Of a stretch of 39,306 nucleotides of DNA, positions 30,964 through 39,003 are shown one piece after another (position 1 is the first letter of the stretch; each line of letters starts with the position of its first letter). The stretch is from positions 37,160 to 76,465 of the forward strand of contig DCAE01000128.1 in assembly GCA_002311385.1 (NCBI GenBank), written 5' to 3'. Both the position numbers and the translations under genes were made by a program. This stretch comes from Dehalococcoidia bacterium UBA1141 (GTDB taxonomy: Bacteria; Chloroflexota; Dehalococcoidia; Lucifugimonadales; UBA3495). Under the pieces are notes generated by a model. The model did not search any database, had not been told where the DNA came from, and worked only from the letters and a program-made list of their open reading frames with translations.

Positions 30964-32241
30964 TTGAGCAGCGTTAAGGCCCAGCTTTACTCGGAACTTC
31001 CAAAAAGCTTCCATCAATGGAAGTGGCGCGTCTTGCTGGCGTTTTCTTTCTTCTACCTTTTTCTATATCTAGGCCGCTTTAATTTCTGGCCCATCGCACC
31101 CTTGGTCAAAGACCCGATAGACGGGCTCGGCCTGAGCAACATTGAAGTTGGCATCATTAATGCCATGCTGCTATGGGGATTCGGATTGGGGGACTTGATT
31201 CACGGGCGACTGGCCGAAAATTACGGGCTCCGCTTGTGGATATTAATAGGTGCGATTTTAACCGCCGTTTTCAACGTCATCACCAGCTTCGCCACCTCCG
31301 CCTTGACCATGGCCATACCTTTTGGCCTGGCTGGATTCGTGAACGCAGCATGCTGGGCGCCAGGCATCAGCATGATTTCCCAGTGGTGGCCAAGGCGTGA
31401 CCGGGGAATGGCCATGGGCATCATAGGCACCGCTGCCGGTGGTGCGATGCTGATGATGTGGTGGCTCACCGGCCTGGTGGGCGCTGAATTCGGCTGGCGG
31501 GCAGCCTTCCGCTACCCACCGCTCATCATCATCGCCTTGGGCTTCTTGGTCTACTTTGTTGCCCGGGACCGGCCCAGCGAGGTTGGTCTGCCGGAATATA
31601 TCGAAGAGGACTCGGTGTCGGCTACTCCCGAGGCGATTGACCCGGAGCGGCTGAAAGGCCTGGGTCCTTATAAGGAGTTGATGTCTAATTCCCGGTTTGT
31701 GTTAGCCAGCCACGTGAAAGGGTTAGAGAACGTGGTCCGTTATGGGTTGACGACCTGGGTGCCCATTTACTACTTCGAAGAGGGGGGCTTGTCTATCGAG
31801 TCCACCATCTTCCTGACGATTCTCTTGCCTTTGGGATACTTGATAGCGCCACCAATCTCCGGCATGATATCCGACCGGATGCTCAATAGCGCCCGGCGGC
31901 CCATGGTAATAGCGTCTTGCGCCATCAGCTCCGTGGTGCTGGTGATTATCGCTTTTGCCCCACCCGTGAACATCACCCTCGGCGCCATCCTGTTGCTCGT
32001 AGGTGGCCTGTCCATGGGCATGTCTCCCATGTCTACCCTGGCGGTGGACATTGCCGGTAGGCGTATGTCCGGGACCGCCTCCGGGTTGTTGGACGCCCAT
32101 GGCTATGCCTACGCCGGGCTTCAAGCCATCGTTTTCAGCGTTTTATTGGACATGTCGGGCAGCCCGTGGACCTTGGTTTTCTTGATTATGGCCGGCACTA
32201 GAGTCCTCTCAGGATTCATGATTCGCACGGTTAAAGTCTAG
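30964..32241 (+). CDS. MFS transporter, GlpT/OPA-like
   Basis: A 425-residue membrane carrier of the major facilitator superfamily with about 12 hydrophobic segments. LYLGRFNFWPIAPLVK resembles the substrate-side motif of organophosphate:phosphate antiporters (GlpT, UhpT), and GLGDLIHGRLAENYGLRLWI is the loop 2-3 motif of MFS (GxxxDRxGRR-like). GISMISQWWPRRDRGMAMGI is the central signature. The start is TTG 30964, with only a weak AGGA nearby. The substrate cannot be assigned; phosphorylated sugars, glycerol-3-phosphate or organic acids are possible. Confidence 0.9.
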   Translation: MSSVKAQLYSELPKSFHQWKWRVLLAFSFFYLFLYLGRFNFWPIAPLVKDPIDGLGLSNIEVGIINAMLLWGFGLGDLIHGRLAENYGLRLWILIGAILTAVFNVITSFATSALTMAIPFGLAGFVNAACWAPGISMISQWWPRRDRGMAMGIIGTAAGGAMLMMWWLTGLVGAEFGWRAAFRYPPLIIIALGFLVYFVARDRPSEVGLPEYIEEDSVSATPEAIDPERLKGLGPYKELMSNSRFVLASHVKGLENVVRYGLTTWVPIYYFEEGGLSIESTIFLTILLPLGYLIAPPISGMISDRMLNSARRPMVIASCAISSVVLVIIAFAPPVNITLGAILLLVGGLSMGMSPMSTLAVDIAGRRMSGTASGLLDAHGYAYAGLQAIVFSVLLDMSGSPWTLVFLIMAGTRVLSGFMIRTVKV

Positions 32242-32324
32242 AAGCTGGCCATTTCAACCTCCGGAATAGGCAGGCTCCTGCCCTTCGGGCATAGTGCGGG
32301 TACTAGTTATTCTTGATTTATGTG

Positions 32325-32376
32325 TTGACACACAATTGCAGTATGTTGTAATTTGTAATCGCCACTGATTGCAGTA
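32325..32376 (+). promoter_or_regulatory. Promoter and repeats before the fur/zur gene
   Basis: TTGACA (32325-32330), 16 bases, TGTAAT (32347-32352). The -35 sits in TGTGT-TG-ACACA (32321-32332). A direct repeat ATTGCAGTA occurs at 32335-32343 and 32368-32376, 33 bases apart (about three helical turns), bracketing the -10. These are candidate binding sites for autoregulation by the gene product. Confidence 0.6.
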
Positions 32377-32391
32377 ACTTAGGTTTGCATT

Positions 32392-32841
32392 ATGGACCAT
32401 GAGCAGGCAGTCGCCATACTCAGAGACAAGGGCTACAGGCTAACTCCTCAGCGCTTGATTGTTTTGTCCATCGTTGCCGACGGCGACGGTCACATGGGAG
32501 TGGACAAGATATTCCAGTCTGCCAAGGCCGCTTATCCCTACATGGACGTTGCTACCGTCTACCGTACGCTCCACCTGTTCCGAAACTTGGGAGTGGTAAC
32601 GGAGGTGGCCATCGGCGACCGGCTGCACTACGAACTGACCGACCCGCTGGGCGGTCATCACCATATGGTCTGCCGGGTTTGCGACGCCGCCTATAATCTT
32701 AGCCCCCATTATCTAGAGGAATTTCGGAACACGCTAAGCCAGGAATTCGGGTTTGAACCGGACCTGGAACACTTTGCCATCAGCGGTGTCTGCGCCGGGT
32801 GCCGAAATTCCAGCTTGAAACAGGAATTGCCAGCTAAATGA
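32392..32841 (+). CDS. zur: Fur family metal-responsive regulator (probably Zur)
   Basis: A 149-residue winged-helix repressor that binds DNA when loaded with metal. The HTH region is YRLTPQRLIVLSIVADGDGH and the recognition segment ATVYRTLHLFRNLGVV. Metal-binding and dimerisation parts are GGHHHMVCRVCDAA (HHHxxCxxC) and the final CAGC (ISGVCAGCRNS), two CxxC pairs that normally hold structural zinc. ATG 32392 is well placed after a promoter. The stop overlaps the ATG of a ZnuA-like gene by 4 nt (ATGA), so it is part of a metal-uptake operon, which is the reason for calling it Zur rather than Fur. This choice is inference. Confidence 0.88.
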   Translation: MDHEQAVAILRDKGYRLTPQRLIVLSIVADGDGHMGVDKIFQSAKAAYPYMDVATVYRTLHLFRNLGVVTEVAIGDRLHYELTDPLGGHHHMVCRVCDAAYNLSPHYLEEFRNTLSQEFGFEPDLEHFAISGVCAGCRNSSLKQELPAK

Positions 32842-33929
32842 TTTTTCGGGACCCTGGAACATTACTGCAGCATATATCCACGGCTAGATTGGGTTGGTTA
32901 GGAGTCATCTTTCTTTCCTTGATGTTGTCGGCAACACTGGCTTGCGGCTCTTCATCTACCGACGGGAGTGACGCCAGCAAGACCGCAGAGGCATCGGCCC
33001 TTTCTGAGAGTAGCGGAGCAATCAAAGTGGTTACCACGGTTTCCCCCATAACCAGCATCGTGGAGAACATCGGCGGCACCAAGATTATCCTAGACGGCGT
33101 GGTACCCGAAGGCGTCAATTCCCACACCTTCGCTCCTGCTCCATCCGTGGCAAGGTCCATCGCTGAGGCCGACCTGATAGTGCTGAATGGTTTGCGATTG
33201 GAGGAGCCTACTCTGGAAATGGCCCGGGCCAATAAGAAGCAGGAAGCGGTTATTCTATCGCTGGGTGACCAAGCGATTTCCAAGGACGATTGGCGCTTTG
33301 ACTTCACTTTTCCAGAGGCGAACGGGCAGCCCAATCCCCACCTTTGGCCCGACCCTATGTTGGCCCTCCGTTACGCCGAATTGGTTCAACAGCAGTTGGC
33401 CGAGATGGACCCTAGCAACGCAGATTATTACGCAGCCAACCTTGAAATCTTCCGGCAAAGAATCGATGAACTGGACCAAGGTATCGCCACCGCCGTTGCT
33501 ACCATTCCTCAGGTCAACCGGAAATTGCTGACCTACCACGATTCTTGGGCCTACTTCGCGCTTCGCTACGGCATGGACGTTATCGGCGCAGTCCAACCGT
33601 CCAACTTCTCTCAGCCCTCGGTGAAAGAGGTCGCTGAGCTTATCGACCAACTAAATGAATTGAAATTGCCCGCCGTGTTCGGATCGGAGGTCTTCCCCAG
33701 CGATGTGCTGGAAACCGTAGCCAAAGAGAGCGGAGCGGCGTTCGTGGATGATCTCAGAGACGATGACCTTCCAGGTGGCCCGGGGGATCCCCGACACAGC
33801 TATCTGGGCTTGATGCTGGAGAACATGGAATTTATGATTCCCGCTTTGGGGGGCACCGTCGACGCCTTGGCCGATTTCGACCCCAGCTTGGTTTTCTCCG
33901 GGACCAGTACAGCAAATTACCCTCAATAG
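32838..33929 (+). CDS. znuA: Zinc/manganese ABC transporter substrate-binding lipoprotein (ZnuA-like)
   Basis: A cluster A-I (SBP_bac_9) metal-binding protein of 363 residues. It has a lipoprotein signal with membrane segment LGVIFLSLMLSATLAC and lipid-modifiable Cys36, followed by a Ser/Gly/Thr-rich linker. Probable metal ligands are His in GVNSHTFAPAPS, His in NPHLWPDP, His in LLTYHDSWAYFALRYG, and an acidic residue in the segment FVDDLRDDDLPGGP. There is no internal His-rich loop in this protein, unlike many ZnuA. The start ATG 32838 overlaps the zur stop by four bases. The metal (Zn or Mn) is not decided by sequence alone. Confidence 0.92.
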   Translation: MIFRDPGTLLQHISTARLGWLGVIFLSLMLSATLACGSSSTDGSDASKTAEASALSESSGAIKVVTTVSPITSIVENIGGTKIILDGVVPEGVNSHTFAPAPSVARSIAEADLIVLNGLRLEEPTLEMARANKKQEAVILSLGDQAISKDDWRFDFTFPEANGQPNPHLWPDPMLALRYAELVQQQLAEMDPSNADYYAANLEIFRQRIDELDQGIATAVATIPQVNRKLLTYHDSWAYFALRYGMDVIGAVQPSNFSQPSVKEVAELIDQLNELKLPAVFGSEVFPSDVLETVAKESGAAFVDDLRDDDLPGGPGDPRHSYLGLMLENMEFMIPALGGTVDALADFDPSLVFSGTSTANYPQ

Positions 33930-33971
33930 ATTTTGACAGTTTACTCAACAGTCTTAAAAGGACGCATATAA

Positions 33972-36900
33972 ATGTATCTGCATCCGAGGCTCTTAGCATT
34001 AACGGAAGGTGTGCGGCTCCGGATTCTGGCAGCCGCTGTGATTGGGCTGCTGGCAGTGGCGGTAGGGGTGGCCCGATTGGCCGTCGCCGCCACCGTCATT
34101 GTGAAGGTGATTCATGAGGGCGCAGCCTTCTCCACGTTAACGTGGGCATTGGTAATCATGGCTGGGCTAATCGTCGCCCGCAGTCTGCTTCAGTACCTGC
34201 AGGAAGTCGTAAGCCACCACACGGCCAGCATCGTAAAGGTCCAACTACGAAAGAATCTTTACGAGCACTCATTGGCGTTGGGTCCTGGATACTTCGATCA
34301 GACCCGCACCGGTGACGTCATGCTGTCTTTGGCCGACGGGGTTGAGCGTCTGGAGGCGTTTTTCGGGAAATACCTGCCCCAACTGATAGTTGCAGCATTG
34401 GCGCCCATTCTCATCTTTATTTTCATGGCTATTATCGACCTGAAAATCGGGTTCATATTCTTGGGCTTTGCCTTATTTACCCTGGGTGCTCCCAACCTGT
34501 TCCACCGGTGGAACAAGTCCAGCAGCATGGCCCGAAGAGACGCCTACGGTGTTTTGGGCGCTGATTTCCTGGATGCGGTCCAAGGTCTGGGCACCCTCAA
34601 AGCCTTCGGTCAAAGCAAGGTTAGAGGCCAGTTGTTGGCCGACCGGTCAAGACGCCTGTACCGCACCACCATGGGGGTTCTGGCCGCAAACTCGGTGACC
34701 AGCGCTCTGACGGTGCTGGGAATCTCCGCAGGGGCGGCGGCGGCACTGGCTTACGGTGCAGTGCGGGTTGGCGACGGAGATTTGGAGCTTCGACCTCTGC
34801 TGATAGTGCTGATGCTTGGCGTGGAGATTTTCCGTCCGCTGCGGGAGTTAGTGCAGCTTTACCACGAAGGCATGATGGCCATGTCCTCGGCGGAGGGAAT
34901 CTTCGCCATCATGGACGAGCCGGTGGAAATCAAAGAACCGGCGTCGGTTGGCGCCGACTATGCTGGCATGACCGTCCAATCGGGCCAAGCAAATGATGAT
35001 TCATCAGCAAATATCCAAGTCAACGGCGATGCTGACAGCGGCCAATTGCTGTCCCCCGAGATTGTATTTGAAGATTTGTCGTTTGGTTACAGCGGCGGCC
35101 GCCGGTCGGCGCTGGAGCAGGTGTCGTTCACACTGACAGCAGGCGAGACCATGGGACTGGTTGGCTCCAGCGGTGCGGGTAAATCAACTGTGGTCTGGCT
35201 GCTTTTGCGATTCTTCGACCCACAAAAAGGAAGAATACTTCTGGGTGGGAAAGACATCCGAGAACTGCCGTTGGAGTTTCTGCGCCAGCACATGGCGGTG
35301 GTGACCCAAGATACCTACTTATTCCACGGGAGTGTGGCTGACAACCTGCGCTTCGGAAACCCCGAAGCCACCCAGGAGCAACTGGAGACTGCTGCCAAGG
35401 CGGCCAACGCCCACGAGTTTATCTCGGGGCTCACAGATGGTTATAACACCATGGTCGGAGAACGGGCATTGCGGCTTTCCGGCGGACAGAAGCAACGCAT
35501 CGCCATCGCTAGGGCATTGCTAAAGGATGCGCCAATCCTGGTGCTGGACGAGGCTCTTTCCAACGTAGACGCAGAAAACGAGTCCTTGATTCAAGAGGCT
35601 TTGGACCGTTTGATGGAGGGCAGAACCACGTTGGTCATCGCCCACCGGTTGTCCAGCGTGGTCAATGCCGACCGCATATTGGTTCTGGAGGACGGTCGGC
35701 TGGTGGAAACGGGCAGCCATGATGAATTGGTTGCCGCCGGTGGCGCTTATTGCCTATTGATGGCCGCCCAGCAACAGATTGCGCAGGATGAGAACTCAGT
35801 GGTCGCCACCATAACCCAGAATTATGGAACTCCGGGACATGAAAGCCCGGAAGAAGAACGTGGCCATGTAGCAGCTTCTGTGCCGGAGGCCATGTCTGCC
35901 CTTCCTCAGACACTTCATGGCCATGGGGACCACCATGCCCACGGCTACCACCATTCCTCGGCTGCGGAGCATGATGAGGACAGCCATTCTTCGGGTGGTA
36001 CCATAGGAATCATGGCTGTGTGGGTCCGGTTATTTAACCTTGTGAGACCCTGGTGGGGCCAACTCGCCCTGACATTTGTCCTGGGTCTGGCCCACCACGG
36101 CTCCATCATCGGCACGGGTGTGATAGGCGCTGTGCTGGTCGGCCAGGTTATTACCGGTGGCGACCTGACCCTTCTAATCATCTTATTGGGCGTCTTCGTG
36201 CCCATGGTGGGTCTATTCACTTGGGCTGAGTCTTGGATGGCCCACGACCTAGCCTACCGCTTGTTGGCCGAGATGCGGGTGGATATATACGACAAGCTGG
36301 AACCCTTGGCCCCCGCCTACCTGGTGCGCCGCCGCACCGGCGATTTGATTAGCATCGTCGGCGGAGACATCGAGTTGGTGGAGTTTTTCTTCGCCCACAC
36401 CATTACTCCCGCATTCGTGGCGATATTAGTGCCTGCTGCGGTTTTGGCGACGTTGGCCGTGATCTTTTGGCCCCTGGCCCTGATTCTAAGCCCCTTCTTG
36501 ATAGCAGTGGCCGTGAGTCCATTTATCGCCCAAAAACGAGCCGAGCGATTGGGGGAAGAACTGCGGGAGCAGGTGGGCGAGGTTCACTCCCACATGGTGG
36601 ATAGCATCCAAGGGTTGCGGGAAATCTCCGCCTTCGGGCAAGGCCGGGCCAGAGCCTCGGAAATCGTGCGCAACGGATGGATATTCGCCCATTCTCAGAT
36701 GCGCTTCCTGAAAGAGCAGGCTTTCCAGGTCGGCTTTATTGAAGCTATGACCGCTCTAGGTGGACTGGCCGTCCTTGCCACCGGCCTATGGTTCATGATT
36801 CAGGGAGATATCACGCGGCCCCAATTGATTCTGGTGGTCATCCTGTCGGTAGCTGCCTTCGCTCCCGTATCCGACCTAGCAAAAACAATGAAGCAGCTTC

Positions 36901-37892
36901 TGGAAACCCTGGCTGCGGCCCGCCGGGTCTTTTCGATCCACGACGAGCCGGTTCCGGTCTTGGACGGCAAGGGCGTTGATAGTCCCATCACTGCCAATGG
37001 CGCCGTTGCGCCAGCCATCAGCTTCCATGAAGTTAGTTTTTCCTACGGGTCCCACGAGCCTCAAGCGCTCCACGAAGTGAGTTTCAGCGCTCAACCGGGA
37101 GAAACGGTGGCCTTGGTGGGACGGTCCGGCGCAGGGAAATCGACATGCGCCAACCTGCTGATGCGGTTCTGGGATCCCGGACATGGCCGGATAGACCTGG
37201 GAGGCCACGACCTGAGGGACTTTGGACTAGAACACCTGAGAGAGCAAATCGCCCTAGTTACTCAAGACACTTATCTGTTCAACAATTCGATTCGGGAGAA
37301 TATTCGCCTGGGGCGTCAAGACTCCACAGACCAGGAAATCGAAGACGCCGCCCGGCAGGCCAACGCCCACGATTTCATAATGTCCTTCCCCGACGGCTAT
37401 GACACCCTGGCGGGAGAGAGGGGTATGCAGCTTTCCGGAGGTCAGCGGCAGCGCATTTCCATCGCCCGCGCACTCTTGAAGAACTCCCCAGTTCTGGTCT
37501 TGGACGAAGCCACTTCCCACTTGGACGCAGTGAACGAGCAACAGGTCAGAAACGCCTTGGAGCGTCTGATGGAAGGTCGCACCACCCTGGTAATCGCCCA
37601 CCGGTTGTCAACCATCCGGGAAGCGGACCGCATCATAGTGCTTGATGACGGTCACATGGTGGAGCAGGGCAGTCACGACGCTCTTCTGGCCCAGAACGGT
37701 CTGTATTCCCAGTTGGTTTCCACACAACTGGTTGGCGCTACCACCAGTAGGTCTGGTGAGCATAATGGCCACGGCCACCACGATGAAGAAGACCACGGGC
37801 AAGAACACGGGACCGGACACGGACTCGGACACGACCAAGACGATTCAAAACCGTGGCACCGATTGCCGGGCCATGATGGGCACCATCATTAG
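33972..37892 (+). CDS. Fused double ABC exporter with His-rich linker and tail
   Basis: A 1306-residue chain with TMD-NBD-TMD-NBD order, two exporter units in one polypeptide. Unit 1: membrane domain about residues 15-310, with a CydD-like block TGDVMLSLADGVERLEAFF; NBD with SSGAGKST (about 399), LSGGQ (about 502), LVLDEALSNVD. Unit 2: membrane domain about 685-985, with TGDLISIVGGDIELVEFFFA; NBD with RSGAGKST (about 1050), LSGGQ (about 1154), LVLDEATSHLD. Both catalytic Glu and both H-loops (IAHRLS) are present. Between them lies a linker with nine His in 25 residues (about 647-672), and the C-terminus has 13 His in its last 44 residues. CydDC-type thiol/heme exporters are the nearest relatives I recognise. 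Lying between znuA and znuC, it may move a metal or metal-ligand complex. Confidence 0.9.
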   Translation: MYLHPRLLALTEGVRLRILAAAVIGLLAVAVGVARLAVAATVIVKVIHEGAAFSTLTWALVIMAGLIVARSLLQYLQEVVSHHTASIVKVQLRKNLYEHSLALGPGYFDQTRTGDVMLSLADGVERLEAFFGKYLPQLIVAALAPILIFIFMAIIDLKIGFIFLGFALFTLGAPNLFHRWNKSSSMARRDAYGVLGADFLDAVQGLGTLKAFGQSKVRGQLLADRSRRLYRTTMGVLAANSVTSALTVLGISAGAAAALAYGAVRVGDGDLELRPLLIVLMLGVEIFRPLRELVQLYHEGMMAMSSAEGIFAIMDEPVEIKEPASVGADYAGMTVQSGQANDDSSANIQVNGDADSGQLLSPEIVFEDLSFGYSGGRRSALEQVSFTLTAGETMGLVGSSGAGKSTVVWLLLRFFDPQKGRILLGGKDIRELPLEFLRQHMAVVTQDTYLFHGSVADNLRFGNPEATQEQLETAAKAANAHEFISGLTDGYNTMVGERALRLSGGQKQRIAIARALLKDAPILVLDEALSNVDAENESLIQEALDRLMEGRTTLVIAHRLSSVVNADRILVLEDGRLVETGSHDELVAAGGAYCLLMAAQQQIAQDENSVVATITQNYGTPGHESPEEERGHVAASVPEAMSALPQTLHGHGDHHAHGYHHSSAAEHDEDSHSSGGTIGIMAVWVRLFNLVRPWWGQLALTFVLGLAHHGSIIGTGVIGAVLVGQVITGGDLTLLIILLGVFVPMVGLFTWAESWMAHDLAYRLLAEMRVDIYDKLEPLAPAYLVRRRTGDLISIVGGDIELVEFFFAHTITPAFVAILVPAAVLATLAVIFWPLALILSPFLIAVAVSPFIAQKRAERLGEELREQVGEVHSHMVDSIQGLREISAFGQGRARASEIVRNGWIFAHSQMRFLKEQAFQVGFIEAMTALGGLAVLATGLWFMIQGDITRPQLILVVILSVAAFAPVSDLAKTMKQLLETLAAARRVFSIHDEPVPVLDGKGVDSPITANGAVAPAISFHEVSFSYGSHEPQALHEVSFSAQPGETVALVGRSGAGKSTCANLLMRFWDPGHGRIDLGGHDLRDFGLEHLREQIALVTQDTYLFNNSIRENIRLGRQDSTDQEIEDAARQANAHDFIMSFPDGYDTLAGERGMQLSGGQRQRISIARALLKNSPVLVLDEATSHLDAVNEQQVRNALERLMEGRTTLVIAHRLSTIREADRIIVLDDGHMVEQGSHDALLAQNGLYSQLVSTQLVGATTSRSGEHNGHGHHDEEDHGQEHGTGHGLGHDQDDSKPWHRLPGHDGHHH

Positions 37893-37908
37893 ACTATAAA
37901 AGTCTAAT
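37888..37908 (+). other. Hairpin over the stop of the fused ABC gene
   Basis: ATTAGACT (37888-37895), loop ATAAA, AGTCTAAT (37901-37908): a perfect 8-bp stem that includes the TAG stop. No T-tract, so partial attenuation or an mRNA processing site between the exporter and znuC is possible. Confidence 0.5.
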
Positions 37909-37983
37909 CCAGAAGCCAGATCACGCAGAAATAATTTCTCACCCGGGGAAATAACTCGGGCCAGTTGCCGATAAAGGAATATC

Positions 37984-39003
37984 ATGTTACATCCCGTTCC
38001 TCTTCAACGACACGAAGGACACGCCGTGGTCCGGCTCAAAAGTCTATCCTGCGGTTATGACAAGCAGGAAGTGTTATCCGATGTCACTATGGACATCATG
38101 GAAGGCGACTTCGTCGGGCTTTTGGGTCCCAGCGGCTCGGGAAAGACCACTCTCCTCAGGACTATCTTAGGCGCAGTGGACATCTTCCAAGGCGAAGTCG
38201 AGGTAGAGGGAGTTCCCACCAGTCAGAAAAAGCCCAAGGTTGGCTACGTGCCTCAGTTGGAGACCATTGACTGGAATTTCCCTGTGACCGTCCAAGAGGT
38301 CGTATTGATGGGCCGAACCATGGATAACCGCCTCTTCCCTTGGTACCGGCGGGAGGACCGGATGCTGGCCGCAGAGATGATGGAGCGTCTGGGGATTTCA
38401 GATTTAGCCAAACGGCACATAAGGGAGCTTTCCGGTGGGCAGCAGCAGCGGGTTTTCTTAGCCAGGGCGCTGGTCGGCAGCCGCCGCATACTGCTTTTGG
38501 ATGAGCCTACCTCCGGTGTGGACATCAAGACTAGAGACGATGTCATGCACGTGCTCCACGAGCTTAACCACCAAGGCATCACCATCATAATGACCACCCA
38601 TGAGATTAACGCTGTGGCGGTGCACCTGCCTTGGATTGTTTGTATGAACGGACGGGTGCTGGCGGAGGGACCGCCTGCGGAAGTCATAACCTCGGAGACT
38701 TTGATGCTGACCTACGGGGCGGACATGCCTGTGATTCATTACCAGGGAATGACATTGGTTGCCGAGAGCCCCCACGCTTACAGTCGGAAAGTCGAAGAGC
38801 CAGACCCACAACTCGAACCTGTCCAAATCAACGGAACCGACCGTAAAACTGAAGTCGGTCATGGGCATGGACACCCCCATGACCACGAACATGACCAGCT
38901 GGCAGACCTAGATCAGCCGTCAGTTGCGCCGGTCTCCGCTGATGCTGACGCCGGCGAGCCAGTCCCCGCTCCAGACACGGAGCAGGAAATCAAATATGTT
39001 TGA
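37984..39003 (+). CDS. znuC: Metal ABC transporter ATP-binding protein (ZnuC-like) with His-rich tail
   Basis: ATPase that powers metal import with the ZnuB permease. Walker A is LLGPSGSGKTTLL (about residues 46-58), the Q-loop is GYVPQLETIDWNFPVTVQEV (typical of the metal cluster), the signature is LSGGQQQRVFLARAL (about 150) and Walker B is RILLLDEPTSGVDI; the switch His is in TTHEINAV. The core ends near residue 255. An extension of about 85 residues follows, with GHGHGHPHDHEHD (six His, about residues 292-304) and an acidic tail. ZnuC normally ends at about 250 residues, so the tail is unusual. ATG 37984 follows AAAGGA. Its stop overlaps znuB by 8 nt. Confidence 0.93.
   Translation: MLHPVPLQRHEGHAVVRLKSLSCGYDKQEVLSDVTMDIMEGDFVGLLGPSGSGKTTLLRTILGAVDIFQGEVEVEGVPTSQKKPKVGYVPQLETIDWNFPVTVQEVVLMGRTMDNRLFPWYRREDRMLAAEMMERLGISDLAKRHIRELSGGQQQRVFLARALVGSRRILLLDEPTSGVDIKTRDDVMHVLHELNHQGITIIMTTHEINAVAVHLPWIVCMNGRVLAEGPPAEVITSETLMLTYGADMPVIHYQGMTLVAESPHAYSRKVEEPDPQLEPVQINGTDRKTEVGHGHGHPHDHEHDQLADLDQPSVAPVSADADAGEPVPAPDTEQEIKYV

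Noticed and set aside
33972..37892. Fused ABC protein as an assembly or frameshift artefact joining two genes
   Set aside because: The frame is continuous through a His-rich linker with ordinary codon character, and no stop or start with a ribosome site lies between the two units.
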